Assembly (NCBI GenBank): GCA_964291485.2
Contig: OZ220224.1
Location: forward strand, 186,001 to 250,000
Source of the DNA: Kistimonas sp964291485
Lineage (GTDB): Bacteria > Pseudomonadota > Gammaproteobacteria > Pseudomonadales > Endozoicomonadaceae
Direction: 5' to 3'
Length of the DNA: 64,000 nt
The notes under the pieces were generated by a model, which did not search any database, was not told where the DNA came from, and saw only the letters and a list, made by a program, of their open reading frames with translations. Position numbers and translations under genes: made by a program. Shown piece after piece: positions 1 to 8,311 of the stretch; positions within the stretch are counted from its first letter, which is position 1, and each line of letters begins with the position of its first letter.

Positions 1-255
1 CGTCGCACGCAGGCGGAAACTGTTCGTCCCTTCCGTGTACCCGGGACATTCGTCGCCTCGCTGTCAGTCCTGTCTGCCAGTACGGTACTGGGTTTGAGTA
101 TTGTGCTGTTTATTTTTCCCGATATTTTCACGTTGGAAATTGACTGGTGGCACAGTCTCCCGATTCTTCTGGGTATTGTTCTGGCAGTGGGGCTGCTTGA
201 ATTTTATGTGCGCAGCCAAAAAATCGGAATTCAGGGCAGCAATAATCGAAAATAA
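1..255 (+). CDS. C-terminal end of a membrane permease (partial)
   Basis: The reading frame is open from the first base and stops at TAA 253-255, giving the last 84 residues of a protein that begins outside the window. It shows two hydrophobic segments, around residues 17-38 and 51-67, separated by a short loop with two tryptophans, and ends in a polar basic tail. The residues RPFRVPG just before the first segment resemble the loop before the last helices of APC-superfamily amino acid permeases. I therefore suggest an amino acid or amine transporter of the inner membrane, but the diagnostic N-terminal helices are missing. The downstream AraC gene is convergent, with only 20 bases between the two stop codons. 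Confidence 0.6.
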   Translation, partial: RRTQAETVRPFRVPGTFVASLSVLSASTVLGLSIVLFIFPDIFTLEIDWWHSLPILLGIVLAVGLLEFYVRSQKIGIQGSNNRK

Positions 256-275
256 TGCTTATCTGCAGGCAGGCA

Positions 276-1301
276 TCACGCAGATGCCCGGGCTTTCCGA
301 TACTGGCTCGGTGTCATGCCTGTCCAGCGTTTGAAAGCGCGACTGAAACTGCTCTGATCCACAAAGCCCAAGGTAAACGTCAGTTCTCCAATACTCATAT
401 TGGAGACTTCCAGGTAACCCAACGCCAATTCGTGGCGAATGGAATCCAGTAATTCCTTAAAGGAATTGCCTTCATCCGCCAGCTTACGGTGCAGGTTTCG
501 TGCACTCATGTTTAACGAGGAGGCAATGTGCTCTTGGTTCAGGTGCTCTGTGCCGAGCAGACGCATGATCTCCTTGCGTACCCGAAGGCTGGTGTTTTCA
601 TTATTCATGCGCTGCAGGTATTCATTCAGGATCTGGTCATTGACCCGTGCCAGTTCAGAATTAGCACTGGGCAGGGGTAAATCAACGATGGCGGCATCCA
701 GAATGATTTCATTGTGCTCTGACGAAAACTGAATCGGGCAGGCAAAGAACTGATCAAATAAACGACGATCTTTAGGTTTTGGTCGGCACAGGTGGATACA
801 TTGAATACCGTTATGGTCACCCGGTTCCAAGATGTCACGAATGACTTTGACGACAACGGCCATTAAGGCATCTACCGGCTGAAACGGGCGCTCGGGCTGA
901 TTGCTGGAACGCATGCGGATGGCAACCTGCTCTTCACCGTATTCAACAGAAATCATCCCGATGGTGGATACCACACGGGCATAACGCACCATGCGTTCAA
1001 TACAGTCCTGCAAAGTACTGCTGGCCTGCAGGGCAAACATCAGTGCGTTGAGGTGAGTTGGGAAGATGGTTTCCGCCACCCGGATGCCAATGGCTTCATT
1101 GCCGGTTGCTGTCACGGCTTCCCTCCAAAGGCGCCACATGGTGGTCACGGGAATGCGGGCTTCCGGTTGACGCAGGCGATCCTTATCAATACCGGCAGCT
1201 GTAAATATTGCTGTGGTGTCAGCGCCTTCCGCCAGCAGTGCACGTTCTACCGCCAGTGCCCAGGTGGCGAGTGTGGTTTGGGTCTCTGCGTTGTTGTTCA
1301 T
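276..1301 (-). CDS. AraC-family transcriptional regulator with arabinose-binding-like N-terminal domain
   Basis: A 341-residue DNA-binding regulator. The C-terminal third carries the two helix-turn-helix motifs of AraC/XylS proteins; the second ends in a segment reading FVDQSSFSRAFKRWTG. Residues about 20-210 resemble the Arabinose_bd-type sensor domain found in OruR/ArgR-like AraC proteins of about 340 residues. I chose the ATG at 1301 because it gives this length; the frame is open 37 codons further upstream but without family similarity. The gene is divergent from the DUF1302-DUF1329 pair that starts at 1469, so it most likely controls that pair from the shared 167-base intergenic region. 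The inducer cannot be told from sequence. Confidence 0.85.
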   Translation of the reverse strand: MNNNAETQTTLATWALAVERALLAEGADTTAIFTAAGIDKDRLRQPEARIPVTTMWRLWREAVTATGNEAIGIRVAETIFPTHLNALMFALQASSTLQDCIERMVRYARVVSTIGMISVEYGEEQVAIRMRSSNQPERPFQPVDALMAVVVKVIRDILEPGDHNGIQCIHLCRPKPKDRRLFDQFFACPIQFSSEHNEIILDAAIVDLPLPSANSELARVNDQILNEYLQRMNNENTSLRVRKEIMRLLGTEHLNQEHIASSLNMSARNLHRKLADEGNSFKELLDSIRHELALGYLEVSNMSIGELTFTLGFVDQSSFSRAFKRWTGMTPSQYRKARASA

Positions 1302-1468
1302 GTACGACCGGGTTGTGTCTGAAAAGATCAAAAACTTGGCCTGTGCGGGCCAGCAGGACAAATCGGGAAACGTTATCGTCGCTATTCTAAGGGAAGCGTG
1401 CCGTTTGACCACAACGTTTTGTAACGCCTTCCCGCCATAACAATAAAGAAAATAGCGAGAGCCTTTCC

Positions 1469-3385
1469 ATGAAGTACCCTTGCCGTCCGCGAACGGGACA
1501 GACGACGCTGCTTGCCCTTGCGATCAGTCTGAGCGCCGCGCAATCCTCCCCGGTAAATGCACTGACTTTTGAACTGGCCGATGGTGACATCCAGGGCCGC
1601 CTGAATACAACACTTTCCATTGGCACCAGCTACAGTACGGCAGCGCCAGACAAGGATCTGCTGCCAACAGCCTATGGTGGCCGGGCCGGCGGTATTAACA
1701 GCAATGATGGCCGTCAGAACTTCGACCGTGGTGATGCTATTTCCCGTATTTTCAAGGGATCAACTGAACTGTCATTGAACTATGAAAACTATGGCGTCTT
1801 TGTCAGTGCCAAATACTGGTACGACGATGTGCTGGAAAACGGCAAGGGACGTTTCAAGGATTTTGACGACAGTGGTTTTGATTCACTGGCGAAGTTTTCC
1901 GGTGTCGCACTCATGGATGCTTACGTCTGGGGAGAGTTTGAGGTGGCAGACCGACCACTGGATATTCGTTTCGGACGTCAGGTACTGAGCTGGGGAGAGA
2001 GTACCTTTATCCAGGGAGGCATTAATGTCATTAACCCGATTGATGCCAATGCTATTACGCGCCCAGGAGTGGAACTCAAGGAAGCACTGTTACCCGTCAA
2101 TATGATCAGTGCGTCGTTTGGTTTGACGGAAAACCTGTCGGCAGAAGCCTTCTATCAGCTGGAATGGCAAAGCACGGTGTTGCCCGGTTGTGGCACGTTT
2201 TTCTCTCAGTCTGATGCGATACCGCCAGGATGCGGACCGCTCTATGCGGTATCCGGCCTGACGGAAGAACAACAGGAAGACATGTCACTTGTTAATCCTG
2301 CCTTGCCTGATACCGCAAACATGGTGTTGCAGCGCCGAGCGGATGATACACCCAGTGACAGCGGCCAATGGGGAATTGCGTTGCGTTACTTTGCTGAATG
2401 GCTGAATGACACCGAGTTTGGCCTCTACGTTATTAACTACCACAGCCGTTTGCCTTATGTCGGTGCGATCACGGCGGACTATGACGACCGGCCCGGTAAT
2501 GGCTTCTTCCTGAATGGTGTTACCAATAATCCTGCTTACTGTCCGCCTCCCGGTGCCCCCTGTAGTCCTTTTGCACAGGGCCCGGAATATCTGGCTGCTT
2601 TTCCGGAAGATATCCGTTTGTATGGTCTGAGTTTCAATACCAGCGGACCCTTCGGCATGTCACTGTCTGGTGAGATCAGCCATCGCCCGGATATGCCGAT
2701 TGCCATTAACGGTCAGGATTTCCTTTACGCGACTGGCTTCCTGGATACCGAATCGCCGATTGTGGATGAGATCTTTGACATTACGCTGCCGTCCGCCGGT
2801 TCCGGACCCATTGTTGCCCGTAACGAAGGTCTCTATGGCATGCGGGTAGACAGCTACCGCAAAAAGCCGGTTACCCAGATGCAGGTCACCATGATCCAGA
2901 CCTTCAGCGACATCCTGGGCAGTGATCGTCTGAGTGTGGTTGCGGAAGTTGGCGCTATCCATGTGGGGGATCTGGAAGATGAAAGTGAGATCAAATACGG
3001 TCGTTCTGCCCTGTATGGTTCCGGCGAGGAGGGTGTGGCGATCGCCTGTCAGAACGATGACATAAATGATGAATACTGTACGCTGGATGGCTTTACCACA
3101 GACTGGTCCTGGGGTTACCGGGTCAAGTCACAGCTGATGTACAGCAATGTCTTCAAAGGCATCAACATTACGCCGGGTGTCGCCTTTAAACACGATGTCA
3201 GCGGTTACTCCTATGCGCCTGGCAGCCAGTTTGTCGAAGGACGCAAGGCCGTCACTTTATCGGTCAACCTGGATTACCTCGGTACATACAACGCGGGTCT
3301 GAGTTACACGGATTTCTTTGGTGGCGAGTTCAATACCCAAACCGATCGCGACTTTCTTTCCATGACCGTTGGCATGAAGTTTTAA
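1469..3385 (+). CDS. DUF1302 family outer-membrane-type protein
   Basis: A 638-residue protein with an N-terminal export signal of about 30 residues. The rest is a long series of amphipathic, aromatic-rich strands ending in a terminal phenylalanine (VGMKF), as in outer membrane beta-barrels. Length and composition match DUF1302 proteins, which in Pseudomonas-like bacteria are regularly encoded beside DUF1329 proteins. The start at 1469 follows a GAGAG ribosome site. The DUF1329 gene begins 12 bases after its stop, so the two are almost certainly one operon, with the divergent AraC gene as likely regulator. The substrate is unknown; export or uptake of a hydrophobic compound would fit. Confidence 0.85.
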   Translation: MKYPCRPRTGQTTLLALAISLSAAQSSPVNALTFELADGDIQGRLNTTLSIGTSYSTAAPDKDLLPTAYGGRAGGINSNDGRQNFDRGDAISRIFKGSTELSLNYENYGVFVSAKYWYDDVLENGKGRFKDFDDSGFDSLAKFSGVALMDAYVWGEFEVADRPLDIRFGRQVLSWGESTFIQGGINVINPIDANAITRPGVELKEALLPVNMISASFGLTENLSAEAFYQLEWQSTVLPGCGTFFSQSDAIPPGCGPLYAVSGLTEEQQEDMSLVNPALPDTANMVLQRRADDTPSDSGQWGIALRYFAEWLNDTEFGLYVINYHSRLPYVGAITADYDDRPGNGFFLNGVTNNPAYCPPPGAPCSPFAQGPEYLAAFPEDIRLYGLSFNTSGPFGMSLSGEISHRPDMPIAINGQDFLYATGFLDTESPIVDEIFDITLPSAGSGPIVARNEGLYGMRVDSYRKKPVTQMQVTMIQTFSDILGSDRLSVVAEVGAIHVGDLEDESEIKYGRSALYGSGEEGVAIACQNDDINDEYCTLDGFTTDWSWGYRVKSQLMYSNVFKGINITPGVAFKHDVSGYSYAPGSQFVEGRKAVTLSVNLDYLGTYNAGLSYTDFFGGEFNTQTDRDFLSMTVGMKF

Positions 3386-3397
3386 CAGGTGGCTTGC

Positions 3398-4759
3398 ATG
3401 ATGTTAGATAAAACCCGAAAGACTGTGTTTAAACTCAGCGCCCTCAGCCTGATGCTTTTGGCGGTTAACGGCCATGCCAAGGTATCAGAACAGGAAGCGC
3501 AGAAACTGGGCACTGAATTGACCTGGATGGGGGCTGAAAAAAACGCCAATTCGGATGGATCAATCCCAGCCTGGGATGGTGGTTTTGTGCCAGCCGATAA
3601 AGCCGATTCGTTGAATAACCCTTTTGCAGAAGACGCCATCCTGTTCACTATTGACCAGGGTAATGTTGAGCAATACCGGGACAAGTTGTCTCCAGGCCAG
3701 CAGGCGCTGATTGCAAAATACCCGAACTTCAAGATCAATGTGTACCCGACCCGTCGCAGCGCCGCTTATCCACAATCGATTTATGAGGCTACCCGGGAAA
3801 ACGCGACGCAGATTGAATTAAACGAAAAGAACAGTGGGTTGAAGGGAGGCTACGTTGAAGGCGTACCATTCCCGGTACCGCAAAGTGCGGAGGAGATCCT
3901 CTGGAACCACATTACCCGTTATCGCGGCGGGATGATTGATCGTGTCGTGCATCGGATGGCGCCCCAGGCCAATGGTGAATATGTGGCGTCCAAAATCTGG
4001 CAGACCATGGTATTTAACAGCAACATCAAGAATGCGGCTGCTGATGAGAATATGCTGTTTTATTTCCTCGGTGAAACGCTTTCTCCGGCCCGTAATGCCG
4101 GTACCATGACGCTGGTGCATGAAACACTGGATCAGTTGGTTGAGCCGCGAAAATCCTGGATTTATAACGTTGGGCAGCGTCGTGTACGCCGTGCGCCACA
4201 GGTCGCCTACGATTCTCCCCAGAACAATGCCGATGGTCAGGCCACATCCGACAACATGGATATGTATAACGGTTCACCGGATCGTTATGAGTGGAAAATC
4301 GTTGGCAAAAAAGAACTGTATATTCCTTACAACAACTACCAGCTTCACGATAAAAGCCTGAGTTACAACGAGATTGTTCAGCCGGGCCATCTTAACAGTG
4401 ATCTGGTACGTTATGAGCTGCACCGTGTTTGGGAAGTGGAAGGTGTCCTGAAAGACGGCATTCGCCATAGCTATAAAAAACGAACTTTCTATATTGATGA
4501 GGATACTTGGCAAATCGCTATAGCTGATCATTACGACAACAGGGACGAGCTGTGGCGTGTTGCACAGGCCTACCACATTAATTTTCACAACGACTCAGTG
4601 CCCTGGTATACGGCAGAAGTTGTGTATGACCTGACGTCAAACCGTTACCTGGTCAGCGGCCTGAGTAATGAAGTGAAGAGTGAATTCAAATTCGGCGGTG
4701 AAATGAATAAGCGGGAATTCAAACCGTCTTCCCTGCGACGCAAGGCAGGTAAAAACTAG
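3398..4759 (+). CDS. DUF1329 family periplasmic/outer-membrane protein
   Basis: A 453-residue secreted protein with a signal peptide of about 27 residues ending near GHA-KVS. The body matches DUF1329, a family related in fold to LolA/LolB and often labelled outer membrane lipoprotein-sorting protein. Typical family features are the AWDGG segment near the N-terminus and the YR-LHRVW-VEG region in the C-terminal half. A GTG at 3389 is in frame, but the ATG at 3398 has a better placed AGGTGG ribosome site. It follows the DUF1302 gene by 12 bases and probably works with it in the envelope. The exact role is not known. Confidence 0.85.
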   Translation: MMLDKTRKTVFKLSALSLMLLAVNGHAKVSEQEAQKLGTELTWMGAEKNANSDGSIPAWDGGFVPADKADSLNNPFAEDAILFTIDQGNVEQYRDKLSPGQQALIAKYPNFKINVYPTRRSAAYPQSIYEATRENATQIELNEKNSGLKGGYVEGVPFPVPQSAEEILWNHITRYRGGMIDRVVHRMAPQANGEYVASKIWQTMVFNSNIKNAAADENMLFYFLGETLSPARNAGTMTLVHETLDQLVEPRKSWIYNVGQRRVRRAPQVAYDSPQNNADGQATSDNMDMYNGSPDRYEWKIVGKKELYIPYNNYQLHDKSLSYNEIVQPGHLNSDLVRYELHRVWEVEGVLKDGIRHSYKKRTFYIDEDTWQIAIADHYDNRDELWRVAQAYHINFHNDSVPWYTAEVVYDLTSNRYLVSGLSNEVKSEFKFGGEMNKREFKPSSLRRKAGKN

Positions 4760-4826
4760 CTGTTATTATTGAGGTCACAAATAATAATCAAGACGGAAAC
4801 GCATACAGTTTTCTGCACTACATACT

Positions 4827-4853
4827 GGAGGCCTGCATTCATTCGAGGCCTCC
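4827..4853 (+). terminator. Hairpin after the DUF1302-DUF1329 operon
   Basis: An uninterrupted 8-base-pair stem (GGAGGCCT at 4827-4834 with AGGCCTCC at 4846-4853) and an 11-base loop lie 67 bases after the DUF1329 stop. No T-run follows, so it may be a weak or Rho-assisted terminator, or a 3'-end stabilising hairpin. Confidence 0.35.
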
Positions 4854-5009
4854 GTGTCGTTCTGCACGTTTGAGTCTGGAACAGCCTTCTGTTTTTTAAA
4901 TAGAAAAGTCGATGGTAGCGAAGGAGTGATCTGTCATCCCGTTCGGAAAGGATCAAGAGCAAAACGTCAGGATGGCTAAGGTTGGTGTTAGGCATCCTAG
5001 TTTCAACTT

Positions 5010-6036
5010 TGAACCGCAACACTGAGATTTAAGCATTTAGGAAGCACTCCGCTGGCGTTTTATAAGCTAACCGCTTTCGAGGACGACTGTTCAAAGCCCA
5101 GGCTATTTTGTCACATTCGTCTTGTGTCACTGCTGACATGCTCATACCTTTGGGCAGGTATTGCCTGATCAAACCATTGGTGTTTTCATTGGTACCGCGC
5201 TCCCAAGAGTGGTGAGGAGTCGCAAAATAAAACCGCACTCCAGTCACTTTCTCAATCTCTTTGTACTGATGAAACTCGGTGCCATTATCGGCTGTGATCG
5301 TTTTGAACTTGCCAGGGTATCGCATCATGAGGCTGTTAGTACGCTGATTTAATGCGGCTGTCGTACGGTTCGGTAATTTGCCTATCAGGGTAAAACCGGT
5401 TTTACGCTCAACCAAAGTGACAATGCAGGCATTTGAACCTTTACCCATAACCGTATCAATTTCCCAGTGCCCCTTATGCTGGCGTGTTTCAACACTCTCA
5501 GGGCGCTCGGAAATATGTCGCTTACCTGCAAGTCGGCCACGGCTGTCATAGGCGCTGTAACGCTTGCGACGTCGTTTATTGGCACATCGTAGATGCGTCC
5601 ATAAATCACCACCTTGCTGCTTGTCATGCCAGATATACCGGTAAATGGTTTCGTAGCTGATCTTCAATCGCTTTGTACGCTTGAGGTATCCGCTAATTTG
5701 TTCAGGGCTATACAGCTTCCCCAGCAATGACCAAACGATTATCAGGTCAATATCAGAAAACTGGCGGTTCCTGCGAGATCGTCTTCGCCGTGCAACTGTT
5801 CTTCGATGCGCCTTACTGGGGCGGTAATGCCCATCAATATGTTTACAGCGATTGCGGGAAACCTCTCTTGAGATTGTGCTTCGATGGCGACCAAGCTGCC
5901 GGGCAATCTCTGATTGATTGCAACCTTGCTTTCGCAGGTGCGATAGGATAAACCTCTCTTCGGAGGTGAGCTGTCGATACTGTCTCATGATTTTTTACTT
6001 CTTGGCGGGAGAAAAAATCAACAGTATTGCGGTTCA
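5010..6036 (-). mobile_element. IS30-family insertion sequence, complete
   Basis: The element is about 1027 bp and carries one intact transposase gene. The ends are imperfect inverted repeats: TGAACCGCAACACTG at 5010-5024 and, reading inward from the other end, TGAACCGCAATACTG at 6036-6022 (14 of 15 identical). I could not identify a clear short target duplication next to the ends. Intact ends and gene suggest the copy may still be mobile. It lies directly upstream of the zinc-finger gene, between that gene and the DUF1329 operon. Confidence 0.85.
5029..5988 (-). CDS. IS30-family transposase
   Basis: A 319-residue DDE transposase. The N-terminus has the IS30 helix-turn-helix region (SEIARQLGRHRSTISREV), followed by an arginine-rich linker. 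The catalytic core shows the expected acidic residues: D in HWEIDTVMG, D in TADNGTEF, and E in the RGTNENTNGLIRQYLP block that is characteristic of the family. Length is normal and there is no frameshift, so the enzyme is probably functional. It fills almost the whole element. Confidence 0.95.
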   Translation of the reverse strand: MRQYRQLTSEERFILSHLRKQGCNQSEIARQLGRHRSTISREVSRNRCKHIDGHYRPSKAHRRTVARRRRSRRNRQFSDIDLIIVWSLLGKLYSPEQISGYLKRTKRLKISYETIYRYIWHDKQQGGDLWTHLRCANKRRRKRYSAYDSRGRLAGKRHISERPESVETRQHKGHWEIDTVMGKGSNACIVTLVERKTGFTLIGKLPNRTTAALNQRTNSLMMRYPGKFKTITADNGTEFHQYKEIEKVTGVRFYFATPHHSWERGTNENTNGLIRQYLPKGMSMSAVTQDECDKIAWALNSRPRKRLAYKTPAECFLNA

Positions 6037-6188
6037 CCTCTCTCTTGGATGAGGTTGTTGCACTTAGTTTATGAATTCGCGCATGCTAACAGGTCAGAGG
6101 TATTGACTATTAAGTCAGTGATGATGTGCTTGTGAACTCATAGTGTTAGCCGGAATAAAGGATTATTCATCGGTTAAGGTATTTTTTA

Positions 6189-8033
6189 ATGGAATCTGAA
6201 ATTAAAGCCACGACTAGTAGCACTACTGTATCGACTCAGGCAGCTCCCAAAACAACCCAATCATCAAGAAAAAGATCGTCAGACCAGGGAAAAATGTCAT
6301 ATTCACCAGAAATGCCTGCCCTGACGAGATCCTCTGGTCTAACAACCACTGTAACAGCAACAACACGCACAGAAACAACGCCATCTATCCAGCAAAGCCA
6401 CTATCTATCTGGCGACCAAGGTGCAATAGCGGGGCCTGGTATGGGCAGTGGTTTTGTCTCGCATAGTACCGATACCTCTCAAATTCCGACCTATTACGAT
6501 GAGACTCTTAAGCTTAAAGTTACAGGCGACGAATCTGCTGAATATTGGACTATTGTAGAACCTGACTATTTTGCCGACCTCGAAGGCGCAAGCAGCACTC
6601 CTGTCGTAACGTCTAGAGTCTACAAGCCGTCCTATCAGGTATCGAGTGACAGATCTGACACTCAATCTATAAACGTGTCGGACAGTGATCGTGTGATAGA
6701 TATAACCTTATCTGACAGCGAAGGCGAAGATACAGCTCGTACAGCCCCCACTTCCCAATATATCCATGCGCCAAGTAAGTTGAGGATTGTTACAGGTACA
6801 GCTAAAGAAACGGTAGTTGAATCAGGCTCAGGGGAGCAGGGTGCTACCTCAAAAGGCCTCTCTACAAAAAAACAGCGACAGATGCACAGACAGCGCAAAT
6901 TTACCTGTGAAGAGTGCGATAGAGAATTTACGAGGGAAACCTATTTTTCTGTACACATGTTTAGAGCGCATAGCAAGAAGATCTATGTATGCAAGAACTG
7001 TAAAAAGAGTTTTGCTAAAAAAAATAGGCTCAGAGACCATGAAAAAATCCACACAGGGGAACAACTTCCGAGGGTGTTGTGCGAATATTGCGGTAAGTAT
7101 TTTGTTGCTGCTCACTATCTCACACTACATCAGAGCAGTAGATGTTCCGCGTTAAAAACGACCCAACAAGATGCTGTTGCCCTACGTACAAAGACTCCGC
7201 AGTCACAGGGCGATACGCCTGAAGTGATTTCTGGAGGCGAGGGCGCAACTTGTCGCGCCCCCGATCCTCAATTGATCCCTGCACAGAGTGAGATGCCTAC
7301 TGCCATAAGCACAGGAGCGGCAGGCGAACAAAGCTCTGAGGGTCAGAGATTGTGTTGTGAATATTGTGGAATGTGCTTTGGGACAGATGTCATGTTTATA
7401 AAACACTTAGAAGACAGTCACCCTCTACAGGTCAAAGCCGTTTTGAGTCATAAGTGCAGACTTTGTTCAGAGATATTCAGTACGCGAGAGCTAATTGAAG
7501 AACACATTTTTTGCGTTCATAAAAAGTACCCTGTTACCTGCCAATACTGTGAGAAGGGATTCCATCATCAAAAAGATCTCTTTGTACACTTGGAAAGTGT
7601 CCATAATAAGCAACGACCTGATTTAACTTGTCGCTCATGTAAGGCGACTTTCTCTCTGTACGAGGACATTCGTAAACACGTGTTGCTTTGCACATATTTT
7701 GGATTGCACGAGAAACTACAACGGACAGCTAGTGTCTCAAGCACACCGACACATAGGGTTCAAAAGACCCCGAGCAAACATGATATACCTTTGTCTCAAA
7801 GAAGGGATGCAGCTGGTTCCCTCATAGCGCATGTAACCCCTGTGGTTGTGGACACATTGGGGAAGCAGGTTGTGATAGGCAAAGGAGAAAAGACCGCAGC
7901 AGAATCATGCCCTGAAGATATAAAACACTCATGCAAGTTTTGTGGTAGATGCTACACGAGATACTATGACCTCACCAGACACGTGTGTGAGGTTCAAAAA
8001 AAATGGTACCAACAACCTCCTGATGCCGGATAA
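6189..8033 (+). CDS. Multi-C2H2 zinc-finger protein, eukaryote-like
   Basis: A 614-residue protein. Residues 1-235 are rich in Ser/Thr and acidic stretches and look disordered, with a basic patch near RKRSS. Eight zinc-finger units follow, each with C-x2-C-x12-H spacing; their first cysteines are at about residues 240, 268, 298, 390, 423, 451, 481 and 582. Fingers 1, 4, 5 and 6 end in x4-H and finger 2 in x3-H followed by the TGE linker typical of animal fingers. Fingers 3 and 7 are C2HC variants, and the last lacks a clear fourth ligand. Bacterial Ros/MucR proteins have one finger, so this architecture points to transfer from, or mimicry of, a eukaryote. No Sec signal is visible. A translocated effector or nucleic-acid-binding protein is possible but unproven. 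Base composition is more AT-rich than the neighbours. Confidence 0.8.
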   Translation: MESEIKATTSSTTVSTQAAPKTTQSSRKRSSDQGKMSYSPEMPALTRSSGLTTTVTATTRTETTPSIQQSHYLSGDQGAIAGPGMGSGFVSHSTDTSQIPTYYDETLKLKVTGDESAEYWTIVEPDYFADLEGASSTPVVTSRVYKPSYQVSSDRSDTQSINVSDSDRVIDITLSDSEGEDTARTAPTSQYIHAPSKLRIVTGTAKETVVESGSGEQGATSKGLSTKKQRQMHRQRKFTCEECDREFTRETYFSVHMFRAHSKKIYVCKNCKKSFAKKNRLRDHEKIHTGEQLPRVLCEYCGKYFVAAHYLTLHQSSRCSALKTTQQDAVALRTKTPQSQGDTPEVISGGEGATCRAPDPQLIPAQSEMPTAISTGAAGEQSSEGQRLCCEYCGMCFGTDVMFIKHLEDSHPLQVKAVLSHKCRLCSEIFSTRELIEEHIFCVHKKYPVTCQYCEKGFHHQKDLFVHLESVHNKQRPDLTCRSCKATFSLYEDIRKHVLLCTYFGLHEKLQRTASVSSTPTHRVQKTPSKHDIPLSQRRDAAGSLIAHVTPVVVDTLGKQVVIGKGEKTAAESCPEDIKHSCKFCGRCYTRYYDLTRHVCEVQKKWYQQPPDAG

Positions 8034-8264
8034 ATAAAATTATGGGTAGTAATTGCAACAAGATAGTTCTTCATCATCCGCTGAAACAGTGTTCCAGTTT
8101 TCTGACAATTGTGCTCTATCTATAAATAATGCTTTCCAGATCATTCTTACTATAGCCCAATTAATAGACGGAAAAATGTCAAATTCTCCTCGTAAACAGG
8201 TATTCTGAATAGCCTTTTGAATTCCATTTTTGTCACAGTATCTGTTGGCTCCCCGACTTGCACG

Positions 8265-8298
8265 AAAAAGAGCGGTTGTGATTTCAGCCGCTCTTTTT
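8265..8298 (-). terminator. Rho-independent terminator of the DUF1254 gene
   Basis: AAAAAGAGCGG at 8265-8275 pairs with CCGCTCTTTTT at 8288-8298. Read on the minus strand this is a GC stem followed by a T-run, placed 14 bases after the stop of the DUF1254 gene. The flanking A and T tracts could also let it work in the other direction for the zinc-finger gene. Confidence 0.85.
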
Positions 8299-8311
8299 GG
8301 ACGTTCAACAT

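Noticed and set aside
6189..8033. Zinc-finger gene as a Ros/MucR regulator.
   Set aside because: Those have one finger with a shorter loop and about 140 residues; here there are eight fingers and 614 residues.
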